From Prinia subflava (taxonomy: Eukaryota; Chordata; Aves; Passeriformes; Cisticolidae), in contig NW_026961087.1 of assembly GCF_021018805.1 (NCBI RefSeq), positions 90,838 to 154,837 of the forward strand: 64,000 nt of DNA, written 5' to 3'. Shown in pieces: positions 1 to 9,637 of the stretch. The translations under genes were made by a program, and so were the position numbers. The notes under the pieces were generated by a model. It saw only the letters and a list, made by a program, of their open reading frames with translations, searched no databases and had not been told where the DNA came from. Each line of letters begins with the position of its first letter. Positions within the stretch are counted from its first letter, which is position 1.

Positions 1-256
1 GTTACTGCCTAATTTGCTTAATTTCCATGAAAGAGCTCTGTAACATAAAGCTTTGCTTTTCCCAGTGAACAGTGATCTCTGCTTTTTGTTTCTATGTCGT
101 GCTTTCTGGAGTTGATCAAAACACAATTCTTGTCTGTTTGGTTGTGTTCCCAGGAAGCAGAGAAGCTGCTGCACACACTTACTTGCCTTTTGCAGTACCG
201 GGTTACACTTTGCACATGGATGTGTTTTCCTTGTCACCACACCAAGAATAAAGGTG
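1..256. repeat. HOR subunit A (prototype copy, 256 bp)
   Basis: This subunit runs from gttactgcctaatttgctt to aagaataaaggtg. It aligns end to end with subunit C: both share ccatgaaag.gctctg.aacat.aagctttgctttt, ctttctggagttgatcaaa.cac, ttcttgtctgtt, gtgttcccaggaa and agagaagctgctgca. A ends in a more diverged stretch that contains AATAAA on the plus strand. Its base 54 separates two unit classes, aagctttgc and aagcttggc. Confidence 0.9.
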
Positions 257-365
257 ATTACTTACTATTTGGCTTGATTTCCATGAAAGAGCCATGGAAC
301 AGAAAACTTTCCTTTGACACTCTACCGCTTGATGTTTCTCATGTCTATAGAGCAGAACCAAAGCT
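257..365. repeat. HOR subunit B (prototype, 109 bp, internally deleted)
   Basis: The first ~57 bases match the start of A (in most units gttacttcctatttggcttg against gttactgcctaatttgctta in A). The last ~52 match the end of C (acactctaccgcttgatgtt against acactgcaccggttggtgtc, both ending gaaccaaagct). The middle of the monomer, including ctttctggagttgatcaa and the gttcccag block, is missing. Compared with 256 bp for A and C, 147 bp are lost. The same deletion occurs in every unit, so it predates amplification of the 621-bp repeat. Confidence 0.9.
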
Positions 366-621
366 GGTATTGCCTAGATGACTAAGTCTCCATGAAAGTG
401 CTCTGGAACATCAAGCTTTGCTTTTCAGCTTGAACACTGAAGTCTGCATTTGGTTTCAATGTGTTACTTTCTGGAGTTGATCAAATCACAGTTCTTGTCT
501 GTTTGTTTGTGTTCCCAGGAAAGAGAGAAGCTGCTGCAGACAGTTTTTTGCCTTAGCCACTACTGGCTTCTACACTGCACCGGTTGGTGTCTTTCATGTC
601 CTTAGAAGAAGAACCAAAGCT
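366..621. repeat. HOR subunit C (prototype, 256 bp)
   Basis: This subunit runs from ggtattgcctagatgacta to agaagaaccaaagct and has the same length as A. It is homologous to A throughout but clearly diverged. Variants that mark unit classes are accggttgg / accagttgg / accggtgtg near its end, ctgtttgtttg / ctgttggtttg / ctgtttgcttg in the middle, and caatgtgtt / caatatgtt. The provirus inserted at bases 2-7 of one copy of C. Confidence 0.9.
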
Positions 622-3105
622 GTTACTGCCTAATTTGCTTAATTTCCATGAAAGAGCTCTGTAACATAAAGCTTTGCTTTTCCCAGTGAACAGTGATCTC
701 TGCTTTTTGTTTCTATGTCGTGCTTTCTGGAGTTGATCAAAACACAATTCTTGTCTGTTTGGTTGTGTTCCCAGGAAGCAGAGAAGCTGCTGCACACACT
801 TACTTGCCTTTTGCAGTACCGGGTTACACTTTGCACATGGATGTGTTTTCCTTGTCACCACACCAAGAATAAAGGGGGTTACTTCCTATTTGGCTTGATT
901 TCCATGAAAGAGCCATGGAACAGAAACCTTTCCTTTGACACTCTACCGCTTGATGTTTCTCATGTCTATAGAGCAGAACCAAAGCTGGTATTGCCTAGAT
1001 GACTAAGTCTCCATGAAAGTGCTCTGTAACATCAAGCTTTGCTTTTCAGCTTGAACACTGAAGTCTGCATTTGGTTTCAATGTGTTACTTTCTGGAGTTG
1101 ATCAAATCACAGTTCTTGTCTGTTGGTTTGTGTTCCCAGGAAAGAGAGAAGCTGCTGCAGACAGTTTTTTGCCTTAGCCACTACTGGCTTCTACACTGCA
1201 CCAGTTGGTGTCTTTCATGTCCTTAGAAGAAGAACCAAAGCTGTTACTGCCTAATTTGCTTAATTTCCATGAAAGAGCTCTGTAACATAAAGCTTTGCTT
1301 TTCCCAGTGAACAGTGATCTCTGCTTTTTGTTTCTATGTCGTGCTTTCTGGAGTTGATCAAAACACAATTCTTGTCTGTTTGGTTGTGTTCCCAGGAAGC
1401 AGAGAAGCTGCTGCACACACTTACTTGCCTTTTGCAGTACCGGGTTACACTTTGCACATGGATGTGTTTTCCTTGTCACCACACCAAGAATAAAGGTGGT
1501 TACTTCCTATTTGGCTTGATTTCCATGAAAGAGCCATGGAACAGAAAACTTTCCTTTGACACTCTACCGCTTGATGTTTCTCATGTCTATAGAGCAGAAC
1601 CAAAGCTGGTATTGCCTAGATGACTAAGTCTCCATGAAAGTGCTCTGGAACATCAAGCTTTGCTTTTCAGCTTGAACACTGAAGTCTGCATTTGGTTTCA
1701 ATGTGTTACTTTCTGGAGTTGATCAAATCACAGTTCTTGTCTGTTTGTTTGTGTTCCCAGGAAAGAGAGAAGCTGCTGCAGACAGTTTTTTGCCTTAGCC
1801 ACTACTGGCTTCTACACTGCACCGGTTGGTGTCTTTCATGTCCTTAGAAGAAGAACCAAAGCTGTTACTGCCTAATTTGCTTAATTTCCATGAAAGAGCT
1901 CTGTAACATAAAGCTTTGCTTTTCCCAGTGAACAGTGATCTCTGCTTTTTGTTTCTATGTCGTGCTTTCTGGAGTTGATCAAAACACAATTCTTGTCTGT
2001 TTGGTTGTGTTCCCAGGAAGCAGAGAAGCTGCTGCACACACTTACTTGCCTTTTGCAGTACCGGGTTACACTTTGCACATGGATGTGTTTTCCTTGTCAC
2101 CACACCAAGAATAAAGGGGGTTACTTCCTATTTGGCTTGATTTCCATGAAAGAGCCATGGAACAGAAACCTTTCCTTTGACACTCTACCGCTTGATGTTT
2201 CTCATGTCTATAGTGCAGAACCAAAGCTGGTATTGCCTAGATGACTAAGTCTCCATGAAAGTGCTCTGTAACATCAAGCTTTGCTTTTCAGCTTGAACAC
2301 TGAAGTCTGCATTTGGTTTCAATGTGTTACTTTCTGGAGTTGATCAAATCACAGTTCTTGTCTGTTGGTTTGTGTTCCCAGGAAAGAGAGAAGCTGCTGC
2401 AGACAGTTTTTTGCCTTAGCCACTACTGGCTTCTACACTGCACCAGTTGGTGTCTTTCATGTCCTTAGAAGAAGAACCAAAGCTGTTACTGCCTAATTTG
2501 CTTAATTTCCATGAAAGAGCTCTGTAACATAAAGCTTTGCTTTTCCCAGTGAACAGTGATCTCTGCTTTTTGTTTCTATGTCGTGCTTTCTGGAGTTGAT
2601 CAAAACACAATTCTTGTCTGTTTGGTTGTGTTCCCAGGAAGCAGAGAAGCTGCTGCACACACTTACTTGCCTTTTGCAGTACCGGGTTACACTTTGCACA
2701 TGGATGTGTTTTCCTTGTCACCACACCAAGAATAAAGGTGGTTACTTCCTATTTGGCTTGATTTCCATGAAAGAGCCATGGAACAGAAAACTTTCCTTTG
2801 ACACTCTACCGCTTGATGTTTCTCATGTCTATAGAGCAGAACCAAAGCTGGTATTGCCTAGATGACTAAGTCTCCATGAAAGTGCTCTGTAACATCAAGC
2901 TTTTCTTTTCAGCTTGAACACTGAAGTCTGCATTTGGTTTCAATGTGTTACTTTCTGGAGTTGATCAAATCACAGTTCTTGTCTGTTTGTTTGTGTTCCC
3001 AGGAAAGAGAGAAGCTGCTGCAGACAGTTTTTTGCCTTAGCCACTACTGGCTTCTACACTGCACCGGTTGGTGTCTTTCATGTCCTTAGAAGAAGAACCA
3101 AAGCT

Positions 3106-6100
3106 GTTACTGCCTAATTTGCTTAATTTCCATGAAAGAGCTCTGTAACATAAAGCTTTGCTTTTCCCAGTGAACAGTGATCTCTGCTTTTTGTTTCTAT
3201 GTCGTGCTTTCTGGAGTTGATCAAAACACAATTCTTGTCTGTTTGGTTGTGTTCCCAGGAAGCAGAGAAGCTGCTGCACACACTTATTTGCCTTTTGCAG
3301 TACCGGGTTACACTTTGCACATGGATGTGTTTTCCTTGTCACCACACCAAGAATAAAGGTGGTTACTTCCTATTTGGCTTGATTTTCATGAAAGAGCCAT
3401 GGAACAGAAAACTTTCCTTTGACACTCTACCGCTTGATGTTTCTCATGTCTATAGAGCAGAACCAAAGCTGGTATTGCCTAGATGACTAAGTCTCCATGA
3501 ATGTGCTCTGGAACATCAAGCTTTTCTTTTCAGCTTGAACACTGAAGTCTGCATTTGGTTTCAATGTGTTACTTTCTGGAGTTGATCAAATCACAGTTCT
3601 TGTCTGTTTGTTTGTGTTCCCAGGAAAGAGAGAAGCTGCTGCAGACAGTTTTTTGCCTTAGCCACTACTAGCTTCTACACTGCACCGGTTGGTGTCTTTC
3701 ATGTCCTTAGAAGAAGAACCAAAGTTGTTACTGCCTAATTTGCTTAATTTCCATGAAAGAGCTCTGTAACATAAAGCTTTGCTTTTCCCAGTGAACAGTG
3801 ATCTCTGCTTTTTGTTTCTATGTCGTGCTTTCTGGAGTTGATCAAAACACAATTCTTGTCTGTTTGGTTGTGTTCCCAGGAAGCAGAGAAGCTGCTGCAC
3901 ACACTTACTTGCCTTTTGCAGTACCGGGTTACACTTTGCACATGGATGTGTTTTCCTTGTCACCACACCAAGAATAAAGGTGGTTACTTCCTATTTGGCT
4001 TGAGTTCCATGAAAGAGCCATGGAACAGAAAACTTTTTTTTGACACTCTACCGCTTGATGTTTCTCATGTCTATAGAGCAGAACCAAAGCTGGTATTGCC
4101 TAGATGACTAAGTCTCCATGAAAGTGCTCTGGAACATCAAGCTTTGCTTTTCAGCTTGAACACTGAAGTCTGCATTTGGTTTCAATGTGTTACTTTCTGG
4201 AGTTGATCAAATCACAGTTCTTGTCTGTTGGTTTGTGTTCCCAGGAAAGAGAGAAGCTGCTGCAGACAGTTTTTTGCCTTAGCCACTACTGGCTTCTACA
4301 CTGCACCAGTTGGTGTCTTTCATGTCCTTAGAAGAAGAACCAAAGCTGTTACTGCCTAATTTGCTTAATTTCCATGAAAGAGCTCTGTAACATAAAGCTT
4401 TGCTTTTCCCAGTGAACAGTGATCTCTGCTTTTTGTTTCTATGTCGTGCTTTCTGGAGTTGATCAAAACACAATTCTTGTCTGTTTGGTTGTGTTCCCAG
4501 GAAGCAGAGAAGCTGCTGCACACACTTACTTGCCTTTTGCAGTACCGGGTTACACTTTGCACATGGATGTGTTTTCCTTGTCACCACACCAAGAATAAAG
4601 GTGGTTACTTCCTATTTGGCTTGATTTCCATGAAAGAGCCATGGAACAGAAACCTTTCCTTTGACACTCTACTGCTTGATGTTTCTCATGTCTATAGAGC
4701 AGAACCAAAGCTGGTATTGCCTAGATGACTAAGTCTCCATGAAAGTGCTCTGTAACATCAAGCTTTGCTTTTCAGCTTGAACACTGAAGTCTGCATTTGG
4801 TTTCAATGTGTTACTTTCTGGAGTTGATCAAATCACAGTTCTTGTCTGTTTGTTTGTGTTCCCAGGAAAGAGAGAAGCTGCTGCAGACAGTTTTTTGCCT
4901 TAGCCACTACTGGCTTCTACACTGCACCGGTTGGTGTCTTTCATGTCCTTAGAAGAAGAACCAAAGCTGTTACTGCCTAATTTGCTTAATTTCCATGAAA
5001 GAGCTCTGTAACATAAAGCTTTGCTTTTCCCAGTGAACAGTGATCTCTGCTTTTTGTTTCTATGTCGTGCTTTCTGGAGTTGATCAAAACACAATTCTTG
5101 TCTGTTTGGTTGTGTTCCCAGGAAGCAGAGAAGCTGCTGCACACACTTATTTGCCTTTTGCAGTACCGGGTTACACTTTGCACATGGATGTGTTTTCCTT
5201 GTCACCACACCAAGAATAAAGGTGGTTACTTCCTATTTGGCTTGATTTTCATGAAAGAGCCATGGAACAGAAAACTTTCCTTTGACACTCTACCGCTTGA
5301 TGTTTCTCATGTCTATAGAGCAGAACCAAAGCTGGTATTGCCTAGATGACTAAGTCTCCATGAATGTGCTCTGGAACATCAAGCTTTGCTTTTCAGCTTG
5401 AACACTGAAGTCTGCATTTGGTTTCAATGTGTTACTTTCTGGAGTTGATCAAATCACAGTTCTTGTCTGTTTGTTTGTGTTCCCAGGAAAGAGAGAAGCT
5501 GCTGCAGACAGTTTTTTGCCTTAGCCACTACTAGCTTCTACACTGCACCGGTTGGTGTCTTTCATGTCCTTAGAAGAAGAACCAAAGCTGTTACTGCCTA
5601 ATTTGCTTAATTTCCATGAAAGAGCTCTGTAACATAAAGCTTTGCTTTTCCCAGTGAACAGTGATCTCTGCTTTTTGTTTCTATGTCGTGCTTTCTGGAG
5701 TTGATCAAAACACAATTCTTGTCTGTTTGGTTGTGTTCCCAGGAAGCAGAGAAGCTGCTGCACACACTTACTTGCCTTTTGCAGTACCGGGTTACACTTT
5801 GCACATGGATGTGTTTTCCTTGTCACCACACCAAGAATAAAGGTGGTTACTTCCTATTTGGCTTGAGTTCCATGAAAGAGCCATGGAACAGAAAACTTTT
5901 TTTTGACACTCTACCGCTTGATGTTTCTCATGTCTATAGAGCAGAACCAAAGCTGGTATTGCCTAGATGACTAAGTCTCCATGAAAGTGCTCTGTAACAT
6001 CAAGCTTTGCTTTTCAGCTTGAACACTGAAGTCTGCATTTGGTTTCAATGTGTTACTTTCTGGAGTTGATCAAATCACAGTTCTTGTCTGTTGGTTTGTG

Positions 6101-6831
6101 TTCCCAGGAAAGAGAGAAGCTGCTGCAGACAGTTTTTTGCCTTAGCCACTACTGGCTTCTACACTGCACCAGTTGGTGTCTTTCATGTCCTTAGAAGAAG
6201 AACCAAAGCTGTTACTGCCTAATTTGCTTAATTTCCATGAAAGAGCTCTGTAACATAAAGCTTTGCTTTTCCCAGTGAACAGTGATCTCTGCTTTTTGTT
6301 TCTATGTCGTGCTTTCTGGAGTTGATCAAAACACAATTCTTGTCTGTTTGGTTGTGTTCCCAGGAAGCAGAGAAGCTGCTGCACACACTTACTTGCCTTT
6401 TGCAGTACCGGGTTACACTTTGCACATGGATGTGTTTTCCTTGTCACCACACCAAGAATAAAGGGGGTTACTTCCTATTTGGCTTGATTTCCATGAAAGA
6501 GCCATGGAACAGAAAACTTTCCTTTGACACTCTACCGCTTGATGTTTCTCATGTCTATAGAGCAGAACCAAAGCTGGTATTGCCTAGATGACTAAGTCTC
6601 CATGAAAGTGCTCTGTAACATCAAGCTTTGCTTTTCAGCTTGAACACTGAAGTCTGCATTTGGTTTCAATGTGTTACTTTCTGGAGTTGATCAAATCACA
6701 GTTCTTGTCTGTTGGTTTGTGTTCCCAGGAAAGAGAGAAGCTGCTGCAGACAGTTTTTTGCCTTAGCCACTACTGGCTTCTACACTGCACCGGTTGGTGT
6801 CTTTCATGTCCTTAGAAGAAGAACCAAAGCT
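3106..6831. repeat. Two copies of a 1,863-bp (three-unit) super-repeat
   Basis: Units at 3106 and 4969, and again at 6832, share cacttatttgcc in A, gattttcatg in B and tccatgaatgtg in C. Units at 3727 and 5590 share gcttgagttcc and an eight-T run (cttttttttgac) in B. The next units (4348, 6211) belong to a third class. The spacing is exactly 1,863 bp. A third copy starts at 6832 but its second unit lacks the expected markers. Confidence 0.8.
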
Positions 6832-7818
6832 GTTACTGCCTAATTTGCTTAATTTCCATGAAAGAGCTCTGTAACATAAAGCTTTGCTTTTCCCAGTGAA
6901 CAGTGATCTCTGCTTTTTGTTTCTATGTCGTGCTTTCTGGAGTTGATCAAAACACAATTCTTGTCTGTTTGGTTGTGTTCCCAGGAAGCAGAGAAGCTGC
7001 TGCACACACTTATTTGCCTTTTGCAGTACCGGGTTACACTTTGCACATGGATGTGTTTTCCTTGTCACCACACCAAGAATAAAGGTGGTTACTTCCTATT
7101 TGGCTTGATTTTCATGAAAGAGCCATGGAACAGAAACCTTTCCTTTGACACTCTACCGCTTGATGTTTCTCATGTCTATAGAGCAGAACCAAAGCTGGTA
7201 TTGCCTAGATGACTAAGTCTCCATGAATGTGCTCTGGAACATCAAGCTTTTCTTTTCAGCTTGAACACTGAAGTCTGCATTTGGTTTCAATGTGTTACTT
7301 TCTGGAGTTGATCAAATCACAGTTCTTGTCTGTTTGTTTGTGTTCCCAGGAAAGAGAGAAGCTGCTGCAGACAGTTTTTTGCCTTAGCCACTACTAGCTT
7401 CTACACTGCACCGGTTGGTGTCTTTCATGTCCTTAGAAGAAGAACCAAAGCTGTTACTGCCTAATTTGCTTAATTTCCATGAAAGAGCTCTGTAACATAA
7501 AGCTTTGCTTTTCCCAGTGAACAGTGATCTCTGCTTTTTGTTTCTATGTCGTGCTTTCTGGAGTTGATCAAAACACAATTCTTGTCTGTTTGGTTGTGTT
7601 CCCAGGAAGCAGAGAAGCTGCTGCACACACTTACTTGCCTTTTGCAGTACCGGGTTACACTTTGCACATGGATGTGTTTTCCTTGTCACCACACCAAGAA
7701 TAAAGGTGGTTACTTCCTATTTGGCTTGATTTCCATGAAAGAGCCATGGAACAGAAAACTTTCCTTTGACACTCTACCGCTTGATGTTTCTCATGTCTAT
7801 AGAGCAGAACCAAAGCTG

Positions 7819-7824
7819 GTATTG
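7819..7824. repeat. Target-site duplication, left copy (gtattg)
   Basis: The six bases gtattg lie just outside the left LTR and recur just outside the right LTR. They are ordinary satellite sequence, bases 2-7 of subunit C. Six-base duplications are usual for alpha- and betaretroviral integrases. Confidence 0.95.
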
Positions 7825-7951
7825 TGACACAAACCTGTATCCCTCCAAGGGTCTCAGCTAGCTCAGCCCTTCTCAGGCCTAACAGGATTATATCAAGAAA
7901 GACAGGACAAGGATTCAAAAGAGGCTCTCTTACCCTTTTAGCTGCAAGTCC

Positions 7952-7957
7952 TTTATT
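7952..7957 (-). terminator. Polyadenylation signal AATAAA in the 3' LTR
   Basis: The viral strand reads ggAATAAAggacttgcagc, followed 40-50 bases later by the T/GT-rich cttgtcctgtctttcttg. This is a normal retroviral signal plus downstream element. The same hexamer lies in the 5' LTR at 15767-15772. Confidence 0.8.
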
Positions 7958-7969
7958 CCAGGTTGATGT

Positions 7970-7993
7970 CCCGGGAGAGAGAGAGCTCCCGGG
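7970..7993 (-). other. Perfect 8-bp inverted repeat in the LTR
   Basis: CCCGGGAG and CTCCCGGG flank an 8-base AG-repeat loop (CT-repeat in viral sense). It lies between the TATA-like box and the polyadenylation signal, near the predicted RNA start. It could form a stable hairpin at or near the 5' end of viral RNA. The second copy is at 15785-15808. Confidence 0.6.
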
Positions 7994-8146
7994 GGGCAGG
8001 GGACCCTTTATCTTAGGGTCTCTGAGGGAGGGGCTAGCTGGCACACAGCCAATGGGGTCAGAAGGGGAAGGAAGGGTCAGACTACATGACAGGAGTTCCA
8101 GGGGTCCCTGAGGGAGAAGAAACCATTTCCCCAGGGGGATGTAACA

Positions 8147-8161
8147 TCTCCTCCTTTTTTT
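8147..8161 (-). other. Polypurine tract (PPT)
   Basis: The viral strand reads AAAAAAAGGAGGAGA, immediately followed by the TGTTAC start of the 3' LTR. An uninterrupted 15-base purine run abutting U3 is the plus-strand DNA primer site of retroviruses. Only about 37 bases separate it from the env stop, so there is no room for an accessory gene. Confidence 0.95.
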
Positions 8162-8198
8162 GTTTAAAAAGATACAGAGAGAAGTTCTCACATTCTGT

Positions 8199-9542
8199 TT
8201 AACACGGAGTGTGGGTTTCCCACCACTTATGGTTGGTAGGGAGACCGGACCGCTTTAGATTTGCCAACTCTATATGGTTGACTTCTGAGGTAGAAGATAT
8301 GAGGCCATTAATAGCCTTGAAAATCAAACAGCGTAGGATTCCGAATGCTATGGTTACAAGGAAAAGGATAACAAAAAGTAACAAAATTGTTTTGACTACA
8401 GAAGTCCACCACCCAGTGAGTCCCCAGCCCTTGAACAGTTCCTTGATCCAATCTTCTGATTCTTGCTTCACTTGTCCAATCATGTTGTTCATGCTTCGGA
8501 GGGCAGCATGGATGTTTGGAGCCTTTGAGGACAAATTCATGCAACAGAGTCCTTCAAATTCCTGGCATTCATGTCCATGTAATAGCAAGAGATAATCGAT
8601 AGCGGCACGGTTCTGGATCGTGGCCTGTCTGGTAATCTCCTCGTCTTCTAGGAGGGAGCTGATGGCGATAGATGTTAAATTAGCCTGCTTGACCACCCAG
8701 CACTCTAGGTGGCCCAATTCACCTAGAGCTTTGGTTGCTGCTACCCACGGAAGAAACAGGGATACAGCAACTCTTTTTGACTTTGCCCAATGAAAAATGT
8801 CTGAATTACAATTTGGGTCCAAAATGTCAGCACTCCTTTTTTGAATTTTGTCAGCCGATTTGTTTTTGTGTGTCCATTCACGAATTAAAGTTTGGTTGGG
8901 TGTCAACACGGACAATCGCCCTATGGTACATGGCCCTCCGAAAAGCCGGGATGGAATTCCTGCCCATGCCCGATCCCCACAAACCAAGAACAATCCTCTA
9001 GGGAGGCTTCTGGGTTTGGAGTGGGATGGGTTGTCTGATGCAATGTGGCTTATATTATGACACCACCTCTTTGCAGTAAATTCTCCCCGGAACTGCCTTA
9101 TAAGGTGGTACTCGTCAGTGCTAGAGGGTTTTGGGATGACAGAGAAATGGATGCAGTATGTGGCAGGGGAGGAACCCAATAGTTCTAACTCCTGGGGTTC
9201 ATGAGCTACCCTGGGCAAACCCCGCACCCATTCCGCTAAGGGGTTCATGGTGAACACACCTTGCTTTTGCTGATCTTGGTGTGGTTGTGGAGTGTGTGCC
9301 TCTGGAATTTCGTTGGACCTGTATTTGTCCAAGCCTGCTGGAAATTCTCCAGCCTGCAAAGGAATTCCTACCAGACAGGTAGACATAGGATTCTTAGCTG
9401 CTGCAGTGGACAAACATATGTTTTCTTGCTGAAGTGTCTGTGCCAGGGTTACCCAGACGTTCTGACGTGGCTGAGGGATGATCCATGCAGCTGCCAGACT
9501 GTTCAGCATTAGCAGGATGACAACTTGGATGGGGTTCATCAT
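8199..9542 (-). CDS. env: Envelope glycoprotein, alpharetrovirus-like (SU + TM), intact
   Basis: The 447-residue precursor would be cleaved into a surface subunit that binds the host receptor and a transmembrane subunit that drives membrane fusion. I chose ATG 9542 because it lies just after the likely splice acceptor. The next codon is also ATG (9539) and has the better context (A at -3). Residues 2-19 are hydrophobic and end in AAA, as in a signal peptide. A basic KIQKR stretch (232-236) is the probable cleavage site. Cys245 and Cys281, 35 residues apart, flank a hydrophobic segment: the internal fusion peptide arrangement of avian leukosis-type Env. A CX6CC motif starts at Cys326 and a membrane anchor spans about 382-404, followed by a ~43-residue tail. 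Five N-glycosylation sequons are visible (163, 216, 227, 288, 336). The surface subunit, about 217 residues, is short for an alpharetrovirus. The frame is open upstream to 9635 without an ATG. Confidence 0.93.
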   Translation of the reverse strand: MMNPIQVVILLMLNSLAAAWIIPQPRQNVWVTLAQTLQQENICLSTAAAKNPMSTCLVGIPLQAGEFPAGLDKYRSNEIPEAHTPQPHQDQQKQGVFTMNPLAEWVRGLPRVAHEPQELELLGSSPATYCIHFSVIPKPSSTDEYHLIRQFRGEFTAKRWCHNISHIASDNPSHSKPRSLPRGLFLVCGDRAWAGIPSRLFGGPCTIGRLSVLTPNQTLIREWTHKNKSADKIQKRSADILDPNCNSDIFHWAKSKRVAVSLFLPWVAATKALGELGHLECWVVKQANLTSIAISSLLEDEEITRQATIQNRAAIDYLLLLHGHECQEFEGLCCMNLSSKAPNIHAALRSMNNMIGQVKQESEDWIKELFKGWGLTGWWTSVVKTILLLFVILFLVTIAFGILRCLIFKAINGLISSTSEVNHIELANLKRSGLPTNHKWWETHTPC

Positions 9543-9568
9543 AGGGTTGAGTGGGAGGTAGGTTTTCT

Positions 9569-9590
9569 CTGGAAGGGAAAAATAAACATT
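9569..9590 (-). promoter_or_regulatory. Probable env splice acceptor
   Basis: On the viral strand a pyrimidine-rich run (tttatttttcccttcc) ends in AG at 9569, 27 bases upstream of the first env ATG and downstream of the pol stop. This fits a 3' splice site for subgenomic env RNA. It is inferred from sequence only. Confidence 0.7.
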
Positions 9591-9637
9591 TTTAAAACAT
9601 GTTAAAAGTTCCTGTTTCTGCCAGAAGGAATCCACCT

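Larger units (their letters stand above)
1..2484. repeat. Two copies of a 1,242-bp (two-unit) super-repeat
   Basis: Units alternate. Those at 1 and 1243 carry aacagaaaac in B and accggttgg in C; those at 622 and 1864 carry aacagaaacc, aaggggg before B, and accagttgg. The alternation ends around the unit at 2485-3106. Confidence 0.75.
1..7824. repeat. Satellite array, left part: 621-bp higher-order repeat, 12.6 units
   Basis: Twelve complete 621-bp units start at 1, 622, 1243 and so on to 6832. A thirteenth begins at 7453 and is cut after 372 bp by the provirus. No unit in this part deviates from the 621-bp phase. Each unit is subunit A (256 bp), B (109 bp) and C (256 bp). Units differ from one another by only a few substitutions, such as aacagaaaac/aacagaaacc in B and accggttgg/accagttgg in C. 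The short open frames that recur in every unit exist on both strands and simply copy the repeat; I do not call them genes. The family is not one I can name. High homogeneity over a long tandem array is typical of centromeric, pericentromeric or sex-chromosome satellite, but which of these applies cannot be read from the sequence. Confidence 0.97.
7825..8146 (-). repeat. 3' LTR (322 bp)
   Basis: On the viral strand the LTR starts TGTTACATCC and ends TTTGTGTCA. It directly follows a polypurine tract, which identifies it as the 3' copy. It matches 15640-15961 with no difference found by eye. Estimated parts in viral sense are U3 of about 165 bp, a short R of about 45 bp, and U5 of about 110 bp. 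These boundaries are inferred from a TATA-like box and the polyadenylation signal. Confidence 0.95.

Noticed and set aside
200..225. CENP-B box in subunit A (cagtaccgggtt)
   Set aside because: Only the CGGG core is present; the required TTCG and central A positions do not match. The unit may still be centromeric without a CENP-B box.
94..381. A 95-codon open frame on the plus strand (and 102- and 65-codon frames on the minus strand) present in nearly every unit
   Set aside because: They occur on both strands, follow the repeat period, cross subunit boundaries and are broken by single-base indels without consequence. No known domain is visible. They are open by chance and copied with the satellite.
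7824..8111. Plus-strand open frame over the 3' LTR, and minus-strand frames 7655-8191 and 15617-15859
   Set aside because: They lie within LTR and satellite sequence, cross the insertion junction in one case and resemble no known protein. They are incidental.
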